DNA of 9,059 nucleotides from JAJYSO01 sp964451785 (lineage in GTDB: Bacteria; Bacteroidota; Bacteroidia; Flavobacteriales; Flavobacteriaceae), in assembly GCA_964451785.1 (NCBI GenBank), contig CAYVJG010000060.1, positions 1 to 9,059 on the forward strand. Reading direction: 5' to 3'. The position numbers were made by a program, and so were the translations under genes. Shown here piece by piece: positions 1 through 5,138 of this stretch. The stretch's first letter is position 1. Every line of letters starts with the position of its first letter. The notes under the pieces are model-generated. The model worked only from the letters and a program-made list of their open reading frames with translations. It searched no databases and was not told the origin of the DNA.

Positions 1-1
1 T

Positions 2-806
2 CCTGTGAATCCTAGGTAAAAATACAATTTTGAAAGCAATTCACAACAACTAGTTACATATTAAACTTTTATTTTGACCTGTGAATCCTAGGTAAAAATA
101 CAATTTTGAAAGCAATTCACAACACGTTCTTTAAGTCCCATTGATGAAGAGGCCCTGTGAATCCTAGGTAAAAATACAATTTTGAAAGCAATTCACAACA
201 ATTTTGATAATTATTCTTTTTTATCTGGTCCTGTGAATCCTAGGTAAAAATACAATTTTGAAAGCAATTCACAACCATCGATTAAAGCAAGCAAAAAGGC
301 CAGGGCCTGTGAATCCTAGGTAAAAATACAATTTTGAAAGCAATTCACAACACTGAAATAGCATCTAATAACAGAGTAAAACCTGTGAATCCTAGGTAAA
401 AATACAATTTTGAAAGCAATTCACAACCTGATGGCGGTGGCGGTAGCGTTATTCCTCCCTGTGAATCCTAGGTAAAAATACAATTTTGAAAGCAATTCAC
501 AACTGCTCTAAAGGTTACCGTACATTACGTATTCCTGTGAATCCTAGGTAAAAATACAATTTTGAAAGCAATTCACAACGCGTCTGATAGATATACGCGA
601 AAAAATAACCTGTGAATCCTAGGTAAAAATACAATTTTGAAAGCAATTCACAACAAATAAATATGTTGACCACTATGGGGGCCACCTGTGAATCCTAGGT
701 AAAAATACAATTTTGAAAGCAATTCACAACGGCATTGAATATAGCCGACGTTAGTACCAGCCTGTGAATCCTAGGTAAAAATACAATTTTGAAAGCAATT
801 CACAAC
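2..806 (-). CRISPR. CRISPR array, type II-C-like, 11 repeats and 10 spacers, continuing past the left edge
   Basis: Eleven identical 46-nt repeats lie at 2-47, 78-123, 154-199, 230-275, 306-351, 382-427, 458-503, 534-579, 609-654, 685-730 and 761-806. The ten spacers between them are 30 nt, except 580-608, which is 29 nt. Base 1 is the last base of a further spacer, so the array continues leftward. On the minus strand each repeat starts GTTGTGAATTGCTTTC and ends GGATTCACAGG; TGTGAAT and ATTCACA near the two ends can pair. Repeats of 46-47 nt with 30-nt spacers and a GTTGTG start are typical of Bacteroidota type II-C (Cas9) arrays, in which GTTGTG follows the spacer in the crRNA. Minus-strand transcription and a leader on the right are inferred from this. 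No cas gene is in the window. Repeats show no decay, which suggests a recently active or maintained array. Confidence 0.97.
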
Positions 807-858
807 AAGCTTCTAAATATATTAACACTAGCATCCGAAAGTTGTAATTTTAAAAATG
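807..858 (-). promoter_or_regulatory. Presumed CRISPR leader-proximal segment with candidate crRNA promoter
   Basis: This AT-rich stretch adjoins the last repeat on the side that would be the leader if crRNAs come from the minus strand. The minus strand carries TATATTTA (plus 814-821), a 7-of-8 match to the Bacteroidota -7 element TAnnTTTG, and TTTC (plus 837-840), close to the -33 TTTG. The 15-base gap between them is shorter than the usual 19 or so. Transcription would begin at about the first repeat. The leader's outer border cannot be fixed because insertion sequence remnants begin close by. Confidence 0.3.
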
Positions 859-1335
859 CCTGAGAATACCGTAAATTGAAAAAGATTTCAAAAATTCTCA
901 AATATGGCATTCTACAGGCGAAGTAAAAATACGGACAAACCTATTCTTAAGCAAATTTCAGATCGGATTCCACCACATTTGTTCCAACTTTCCGTTAAAA
1001 AGTATCAGTCAGACAAGGGTTGTAGCAAATACAAAACCTATGACCAACTGGTCGCTTTAATTTTCGGACAGCTGAATAAATGTTACACTCTTTCAGACAT
1101 AAGTTGCGGATTATCAATCAGTCAAACTTTTTTATCAGACATAGATTTGAAGCAAAGTCCTGCAAAATCGACCATGAGTGACGGCAATAAAAATAGAGAC
1201 TACCAAGTCTTCGAAACGCTCTATTATAGGCTGTTGAGCTATTACAAACGGAGTTTGAAATTGCAACATAGAGAGTATGTCATTGATGAAATTGAAAACC
1301 ATAAGATAAAACTCATTGACAGCACCACTTGGATA
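859..1335 (+). mobile_element. Left-end remnant of an IS4-type (DUF4372) insertion sequence
   Basis: The segment holds the 5' third of an IS4-type transposase gene and a short upstream region with an inverted repeat. The right border is the junction with the IS21-type end motif at about 1336-1338, where transposase similarity stops. The left border is uncertain: no clear terminal repeat partner exists because the right end of the element is absent. It lies directly beside the presumed CRISPR leader. Confidence 0.6.
861..900. repeat. Nested inverted repeat just upstream of the IS4-type transposase start
   Basis: Outer arms TGAGAAT (861-867) and ATTCTCA (894-900) enclose inner arms TTGAAA (876-881) and TTTCAA (886-891). 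The structure ends three bases before the ATG at 904. It may be part of the IS end or an mRNA hairpin that limits translation from outside transcripts, as known for some transposase genes. Its ends also resemble the CRISPR repeat ends (CCTGnGAAT and ATTCnCAA), so a decayed repeat is an alternative. Confidence 0.5.
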
Positions 1336-1506
1336 AACCGGAGCAAGCTGACCCCTCTACCGAAGTGGATTTTAAGTACTGCCATTCCGGCGGATGCTGA
1401 CCCCCAAAATATTAAAGAAGGAAGTTCATTATGTAAGATTCCGGAGCAAGCTGCCCCCTTAAATTGGATTTTGAGGATTTTATTCCGGAGCATATTGACC
1501 CTCTAG
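904..1506 (+). pseudogene. Truncated IS4-type transposase (DUF4372 N-terminus) with tail from an IS21 end
   Basis: The reading frame encodes 200 residues, but only about residues 1-144 look like transposase. The N-terminal part resembles the DUF4372 domain found before the DDE catalytic domain of IS4-type transposases; KSTMSDGNKNRDY (88-100) fits the conserved K-S-T-x-S-D-x-N-x-x-R-D-x block. IKLIDSTTWI (135-144) fits the strand carrying the first catalytic Asp, here D139. Family members usually have about 380-400 residues, so the other two catalytic acids and the C-terminus are missing. Residues 145-200 are read from the left end of an IS21-type element, including its repeated CCGGAGCA motifs, and are not a natural domain. 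The ATG at 904 follows a long inverted repeat with no Shine-Dalgarno sequence. The product should be inactive as a transposase; whether a chimeric protein is made is unknown. Confidence 0.8.
1338..1501 (+). repeat. Four IS21-type end repeats
   Basis: Copies begin at 1338 (CCGGAGCAAGCTGACCCC), 1387 (CCGGCGGATGCTGACCCC), 1441 (CCGGAGCAAGCTGCCCCC) and 1485 (CCGGAGCATATTGACCC), spaced 49, 54 and 44 bp apart. Copies 2 to 4 are preceded by ATT. The first is at the junction with the broken IS4-type gene, as expected for the outermost site of the element. By family analogy they are IstA binding sites. Confidence 0.85.
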
Positions 1507-1530
1507 TAATAAGTTTGATTTTTAGGTTTT

Positions 1531-1549
1531 CTTTGGTGTATAACCAAAG
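1531..1549 (+). promoter_or_regulatory. Hairpin covering the ribosome binding site of the istA remnant
   Basis: CTTTGGT (1531-1537) and ACCAAAG (1543-1549) form a 7-bp perfect stem with a 5-base loop. The right arm supplies most of the purine-rich AAAGGA (1546-1551) that precedes the ATG at 1556. Folding would hide the ribosome binding site. This is inferred from sequence only. Confidence 0.5.
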
Positions 1550-1555
1550 GATAAG

Positions 1556-1657
1556 ATGATGGCCGGAAAACCAAAACCTATGAGTCAAGTAAAACAAATA
1601 CTGCGTATGCGAGAAAGCGGCAAAGGCATCAAGACCATTGTGGTTATTTCGGTTTGA
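1556..1657 (+). pseudogene. istA: 5' fragment of istA (IS21-type transposase), copy A
   Basis: The first 28 codons read MMAGKPKPMSQVKQILRMRE and then SGKGIKTI, which resembles the start of Bacteroidota IstA proteins: a short leader, then the first helix of the helix-turn-helix that binds the IS ends. IstA proteins usually have 400-500 residues or more. Similarity ends at codon 28 (1637-1639); five foreign codons follow before TGA at 1655-1657. ATG at 1556 and ATG at 1559 are both possible starts; AAAGGA lies just upstream. The break coincides with the start of a second IS21-type end, so the gene was probably cut by insertion of that element. The fragment cannot encode an active transposase. 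Confidence 0.65.
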
Positions 1658-1833
1658 TTTGTGCCACTTCAAAAAGAATCGACTGTGAAGTCTATTGATT
1701 TGTGCCTCAAATCAATAGACTTCACGGCATAGCTTTTTAAGATCGAGTAAGCTTGTCTGTTCTTAACAAAAGACAAGTCATGGCAAACACACTTGATTTT
1801 GAAGGTTTAAAACAAATTTTGAGTTTGCGTATC
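1640..1833 (+). mobile_element. Left end of a second IS21-type element (copy B), truncated
   Basis: The segment begins at the break in istA copy A, with TGGTTATTTCGG. It has an exact 12-nt direct repeat TTGATTTGTGCC at 1654-1665 and 1695-1706, 41 bp apart, as expected of IS21 end repeats of a different subtype from copy A. A second istA-like start at 1780 follows. Similarity stops at about 1833, shortly before a chromosomal gene. No right end or istB is present. The assignment rests mostly on the istA-like start and the repeat layout. Confidence 0.5.
1683..1727. repeat. Perfect 17-bp inverted repeat in IS21-type end B
   Basis: The arms at 1686-1702 (TGAAGTCTATTGATTTG) and 1708-1724 are perfect inverted copies with a 5-base spacer. 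Adding a G-C pair, a G-T wobble and a C-G pair extends the pairing to 1683-1727. The left arm overlaps the second TTGATTTGTGCC end repeat, so the palindrome places an end-repeat core in both orientations. No T-run lies directly after either arm (the nearest are about 9-10 bases away), so it is not a standard terminator. Confidence 0.85.
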
Positions 1834-1899
1834 AATACACCGATTCACAACAGTCTATTTATCAAAGCTAATGTTTACTTTCTTTTTGATAGGGGCTAG
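1780..1899 (+). pseudogene. istA: 5' fragment of a second istA-like gene, copy B
   Basis: The frame encodes 39 residues starting MANTLDFEGLKQILSLRI. This resembles the start of another Bacteroidota IstA subgroup, recalled here as beginning MANTLD...LKQI.SL followed by a helix-turn-helix. Copy A shows the same KQIL pattern at the matching place. After about codon 18 the sequence no longer fits, and the frame runs into the 3' end of the minus-strand membrane protein gene before TAG at 1897-1899. An imperfect hairpin (GCTTGTCT 1751-1758 against AGACAAG 1771-1777) lies just before the ATG. The family call is from memory of sequence patterns and should be treated as tentative; alternatively this is a chance short frame. 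Confidence 0.45.
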
Positions 1900-2058
1900 T
1901 AGATAATAAAAAATCCAAGCAAACCAAGAAATAAAAATAAAGGCCAGAATCCAAGCTAGCTTTTCATTGCCTGAAGTTTTTTTAGAACGGATAATAAAAA
2001 ATAAGGGCAGTAACCAAACGAGGCTAGCTAGGGCTACGAGTATAGTGAATGGAGACAT
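1855..2058 (-). CDS. Small membrane protein with PLDc_N-like two-helix domain
   Basis: The 67-residue protein has two hydrophobic helices, at about residues 3-23 and 33-56, joined by a polar loop with RSKKTSGNEK. The second half, EKLAWILAFIFISWFAWIFYYLLAPI, fits the PLDc_N pattern (the N-terminal membrane segment seen in cardiolipin synthases), which also occurs alone in many small Bacteroidota proteins. No phospholipase D catalytic motif is present, so no enzyme activity is proposed; the function of stand-alone members is unknown to me. The ATG at 2056-2058 has no Shine-Dalgarno sequence, which is usual for this group. The gene appears complete at both ends. Its stop lies about 20 bp from the IS nest, and its last bases overlap the second istA fragment on the other strand. 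It lies downstream of clpC on the same strand, separated by two terminator-like hairpins, so it is probably transcribed separately. Confidence 0.75.
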   Translation of the reverse strand: MSPFTILVALASLVWLLPLFFIIRSKKTSGNEKLAWILAFIFISWFAWIFYYLLAPIKKKVNISFDK

Positions 2059-2123
2059 GTTTAAATGGAATTATTTTTAATTGTGATTTTTCGTTTTAGG
2101 TGATACACCGTTTTGCGGCTAGT

Positions 2124-2149
2124 AAAAAAATATGCTTGTTAAAGCATAT
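2124..2149 (-). terminator. Weak intrinsic terminator, minus strand
   Basis: On the minus strand an 8-bp AT-rich stem (arms at plus 2142-2149 and 2130-2137, loop 2138-2141) is followed directly by a run of six T residues (plus 2124-2129). The layout fits an intrinsic terminator, though the stem is weak. It could back up the stronger hairpin nearer clpC. Confidence 0.45.
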
Positions 2150-2275
2150 GCTATCAAATATACAATAAAATGTTTAAATTTAGACGGTTGTTGAGGATTT
2201 TGATGAGCAATGTATTCGTGTTTTTGGCTGCAATTTGTCAATAGCAATAAATTGTACAAGCATTTGTAATAAAAT

Positions 2276-2308
2276 TACAGCCGCAAATTCTAGAAATCTG
2301 CGGCTGTA
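2276..2308 (-). terminator. Terminator of clpC
   Basis: TACAGCCGCA (2276-2285) and TGCGGCTGTA (2299-2308) form a perfect 10-bp GC-containing stem with a 13-base loop, beginning 30 bp after the clpC stop codon. On the minus strand it is followed by ATTTTATT, a T-rich but not pure tract. Position and shape make it the likely end of the clpC transcript. Confidence 0.7.
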
Positions 2309-2337
2309 GTAGCATTTATTGAAGTATATAAGACAAA

Positions 2338-4896
2338 TTATTCAGCGTCTTGGGTGTGTTTTTCAACACGTACATTCAGCTTTTCATCGTCTTTATTGAG
2401 TTCGAGATAAATTTTATCTCCTTCTTCAATTTGTGAATTGACAATTTTTTGAGCGAGTTCATCTTCGACGTATTTTTGGATAGCGCGTTTAAGGGGACGA
2501 GCTCCGTATTGGCGATCAAAACCTTTATCGGCGATAAAGTTTTTAGCTTCATCGGTCATTTCAATATGGTAACCTAAACCTTCAACACGTTTGTAGAGTT
2601 TGTTGAGTTCAATATTGATAATTTGGTCAATATGTTCGCGCTCGAGGGCGTTAAAGACAACTACGTCATCAATGCGATTTAAAAACTCAGGGGCAAAGGT
2701 TTTTTTAAGTGAATTTTGAATGATACTCTTGGTTTCACTGTCTGATTGATCTTTGCGGGTTTGCGTGCCAAAGCCAACGCCGATTCCGAAATCCTGCACC
2801 TTGCGCGCTCCAATATTGGAGGTCATGATGATAATGGTATTTCTAAAATCGATTTTGCGCCCTAGACTATCAGTAATATAGCCATCATCTAAAATTTGAA
2901 GTAAAGTGTTAAATACATCGGAGTGAGCTTTTTCAATTTCATCGAGCAACACCACAGAGTAGGGGTGACGGCGTACGCGCTCGGTGAGTTCGCCACCTTC
3001 TTCATAACCGACGTATCCCGGAGGAGCGCCAATGAGGCGGGATACGGCAAATTTTTCCATATACTCACTCATGTCAACACGCACAAGGGCATCGCCACTG
3101 TCAAAGAGTTCGCGTGATAAGACTTTAGCTAATTGCGTTTTTCCAACTCCGGTTTGTCCTAAAAAGATAAATGAACCAATAGGGCGGTTGGGGTCTTTAA
3201 GTCCGGTGCGATTGCGTTGAATGGCTTTGACTACTTTTTCAACAGCTTGATCTTGCCCGATGACATTTTTCTTAATTAAGGTGTCGAGCTCAGCGAGTTT
3301 ATTTTTTTCGGTTTTAGCAATACGATTAACCGGAATGCCAGTCATCATGGAGACCACATCTTCAACACTTGATTCATCAACCGTTTCTTTGTGTTGTTTT
3401 GATTCTTCTTCCCATTTGGCATTCGCCTCATCGAGCTCAGTCATGAGTTTCTTTTCGTCGTCACGTAGCTTAGCAGCTTCTTCGTATTTTTGTTTTTTGA
3501 CAACTGTATTTTTTGTCTCGCGCACTTCTTCAAGTTGCTTTTCGAGTTTGATGATTTGATCAGGTACTTTAATATTGGTGATATGTACACGTGATCCAGC
3601 TTCATCTAAGGCATCGATGGCTTTGTCAGGTAAAAAGCGGTCAGACATATAACGGTTGGTCAACTTGACACAAGCTTCAATCGCTTTGTCAGTATAAATC
3701 ACATTGTGGTGATTTTCGTATTTGTCTTTGATGTTATTGAGAATTTCAATGGTTTCTGAAACCGAAGTCGGTTCAACCATCACCTTTTGAAAACGGCGTT
3801 CAAGGGCGCCATCTTTTTCGATGTGTTGGCGGTATTCATCCATTGTGGTGGCGCCAATACATTGCAACTCACCGCGAGCTAAGGCTGGTTTAAACATATT
3901 GCTGGCATCGAGGCTTCCTGTAGCGCCACCAGCGCCGACAATGGTGTGAATTTCATCGATAAACAAGATGATGTCATCATTTTTTTCGAGCTCATTCATC
4001 ACGGCTTTCATGCGTTCTTCAAACTGTCCACGATATTTTGTACCGGCTACTAAGCTGGCAAGGTCAAGGGCTACCACGCGTTTGTCATAGAGAATACGCG
4101 ATACTTTGTGTTGTACAATACGTAGCGCCAGGCCTTCAGCTATGGCACTTTTACCAACACCGGGTTCGCCGATAAGTAGCGGATTGTTTTTCTTACGTCG
4201 ACTGAGGATCTGCGAGACGCGTTCAATTTCTTTTTCGCGTCCCACAACAGGGTCGAGTTTATCTTCATTGGCCATGGCGGTTAAATCGCGACCAAAGTTG
4301 TCTAAAACAGGGGTTTTAGATTTTTTATTGCTTTTATTTCCCGGTTTATCGCTGCCGCCAGATTTAAAGGGGTTGCGTTTTTCACCACTGCCCGGATTGT
4401 CTTCAGGGTAGTGAGTTTCGGCAGAAGGGCTGCCTATAATATCGTCGTCTTTTGGTGTATTCATAGCTTTAAATTCTCCTTTAACACGATCGTAATTGAC
4501 ATGAAGTTTATTAAGTAATTTTGTTGTGGGGTCATTTTGATTGCGCAAAATACACAACAGTAAGTGCACCGTATTGATCGATGAACTGTGAAAGAGCTTA
4601 GCTTCTAAAAAAGTAGTTTTTAAAGCGCGCTCGGCTTGTCGAGTTAAGTGTAGATTTTTTTTGTCATTAGCATTAGTCGTTCCGGGGCTGATGGGGTTTA
4701 AACTTTCAATTTTTTGTCTGAGTTGAGTTAAATCAATTTGTATATGCTCTAAAATTGCAATAGCCTTTCCCTCGCCATCACGTAAAATGCCAAGCATTAA
4801 ATGCTCGGTTCCTATATAATCATGCCCTAAGCGCAGCGCTTCTTCTTTACTATAGGTAATCACGTCTTTTACTCGGGGTGAAAAATTGTCATCCAT
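2338..4896 (-). CDS. clpC: ClpC-type AAA+ unfoldase, ATPase subunit of the Clp protease
   Basis: The 852-residue cytoplasmic ATPase unfolds substrate proteins and threads them into the ClpP chamber. Domains in order: Clp N-domain repeats (about 1-145), a polar Gly/Lys-rich linker (150-195), AAA1 with Walker A GEPGVGKS (243-250), Walker B IILFIDE (309-315) and RRF (367-369), and a short middle domain with a UVR-like coiled coil around 450-500. AAA2 has Walker A GQTGVGKT (580-587), Walker B VVLLDE (648-653) and sensor-2 GARPLKR (798-804). The short middle domain distinguishes ClpC from ClpB. The loop VGF (707-709) matches the ClpP-docking tripeptide, so it should work with ClpP, which is not in this window. 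The start is fixed by a strong AGGAGG (plus 4905-4910) eight bases before the ATG, unusual here since neighbouring genes lack one. It is divergent from gyrA. Confidence 0.97.
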   Translation of the reverse strand: MDDNFSPRVKDVITYSKEEALRLGHDYIGTEHLMLGILRDGEGKAIAILEHIQIDLTQLRQKIESLNPISPGTTNANDKKNLHLTRQAERALKTTFLEAKLFHSSSINTVHLLLCILRNQNDPTTKLLNKLHVNYDRVKGEFKAMNTPKDDDIIGSPSAETHYPEDNPGSGEKRNPFKSGGSDKPGNKSNKKSKTPVLDNFGRDLTAMANEDKLDPVVGREKEIERVSQILSRRKKNNPLLIGEPGVGKSAIAEGLALRIVQHKVSRILYDKRVVALDLASLVAGTKYRGQFEERMKAVMNELEKNDDIILFIDEIHTIVGAGGATGSLDASNMFKPALARGELQCIGATTMDEYRQHIEKDGALERRFQKVMVEPTSVSETIEILNNIKDKYENHHNVIYTDKAIEACVKLTNRYMSDRFLPDKAIDALDEAGSRVHITNIKVPDQIIKLEKQLEEVRETKNTVVKKQKYEEAAKLRDDEKKLMTELDEANAKWEEESKQHKETVDESSVEDVVSMMTGIPVNRIAKTEKNKLAELDTLIKKNVIGQDQAVEKVVKAIQRNRTGLKDPNRPIGSFIFLGQTGVGKTQLAKVLSRELFDSGDALVRVDMSEYMEKFAVSRLIGAPPGYVGYEEGGELTERVRRHPYSVVLLDEIEKAHSDVFNTLLQILDDGYITDSLGRKIDFRNTIIIMTSNIGARKVQDFGIGVGFGTQTRKDQSDSETKSIIQNSLKKTFAPEFLNRIDDVVVFNALEREHIDQIINIELNKLYKRVEGLGYHIEMTDEAKNFIADKGFDRQYGARPLKRAIQKYVEDELAQKIVNSQIEEGDKIYLELNKDDEKLNVRVEKHTQDAE

Positions 4897-5138
4897 ATTG
4901 GTGTCCTCCTATATATTATAGTTCTTTGTGGACTAGTCAAAAACTATTCCCTAATTATTTATTTAGCTAAGATAAGGATTTAATCTTATTTGTTGTCATA
5001 ATTTACAGTAGAGTTATAAAATTATAAACTCAGATTGTACGGTTAATAAAAAATGTTTAATTCATAATTTTCAGGCGCGTAGTTATTGATATTTTGCTTA
5101 AATTGCCTCGCTAATAGAATAAAAATAAGAATTAATTT
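4897..5138. promoter_or_regulatory. Divergent clpC-gyrA promoter region
   Basis: This 242-bp AT-rich spacer must hold promoters for both genes. For gyrA, TATTTTG at 5090-5096 is one base short of the TAnnTTTG -7 element and lies 42 bp before the ATG. For clpC the minus strand has TAGTTTTTG (plus 4938-4946), one base longer than consensus. No clear -33 TTTG was found for either. TAAGAT (4968-4973) and ATCTTA (4983-4988) form an inverted repeat with a 9-base gap, a possible operator. None of these is more than a candidate. Confidence 0.4.
4905..4910 (-). promoter_or_regulatory. Strong Shine-Dalgarno of clpC
   Basis: The minus strand reads AGGAGG eight bases before the clpC ATG. gyrA, the TPR gene and the small membrane gene in this window have no such site, so clpC stands out for canonical ribosome recruitment. 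Confidence 0.8.

Larger units (their letters stand above)
1336..1639 (+). mobile_element. Left end of an IS21-type element (copy A), truncated
   Basis: The segment starts where IS4-type transposase similarity ends and carries four copies of an about 20-bp motif, CCGGAGCAnnnTGACCCC, followed by the first codons of an istA-like gene at 1556. Multiple end repeats in front of istA are the usual layout of IS21-family termini, where they serve as transposase binding sites. The segment stops inside istA at about 1639, where a second IS21-type end begins. IstB and the right end are absent. Exact borders are estimates to within a few bases. Confidence 0.7.
2059..2337. other. Gene-free stretch between clpC and the small membrane gene
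   Basis: This 279-bp AT-rich stretch contains no convincing gene. It holds two hairpins that could end minus-strand transcription (2124-2149 and 2276-2308) and must also contain the promoter of the small membrane protein gene. No clear TAnnTTTG element was found for that promoter. Confidence 0.6.

Noticed and set aside
859..903. Possible tracrRNA anti-repeat
   Set aside because: Pairing with the crRNA repeat would need an 8-base bulge and mismatches, and the downstream sequence is the transposase coding region with no tracrRNA-like stem-loops and terminator.
1242..1672. Two minus-strand open frames over the IS nest
   Set aside because: They cross the junctions between different elements and show no domain, so they cannot be ancestral genes.
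1683..1740. Intrinsic terminator made by the 17-bp palindrome
   Set aside because: The nearest T-runs on either strand are about 9-10 bases from the stem, too far for a standard terminator.
2124..2275. Minus-strand frame ending in QKHEYIAHQNPQQ and a hydrophobic segment, with a lipobox-like LLTNC
   Set aside because: It has no ATG, would need a TTG start, has too short a signal segment, and its end is the terminator-like hairpin and T-run.
2923..4411. Several plus-strand open frames of 60-100 codons
   Set aside because: They lie inside clpC, which is unambiguous on the other strand; serine- and leucine-rich translations are typical antisense shadows.
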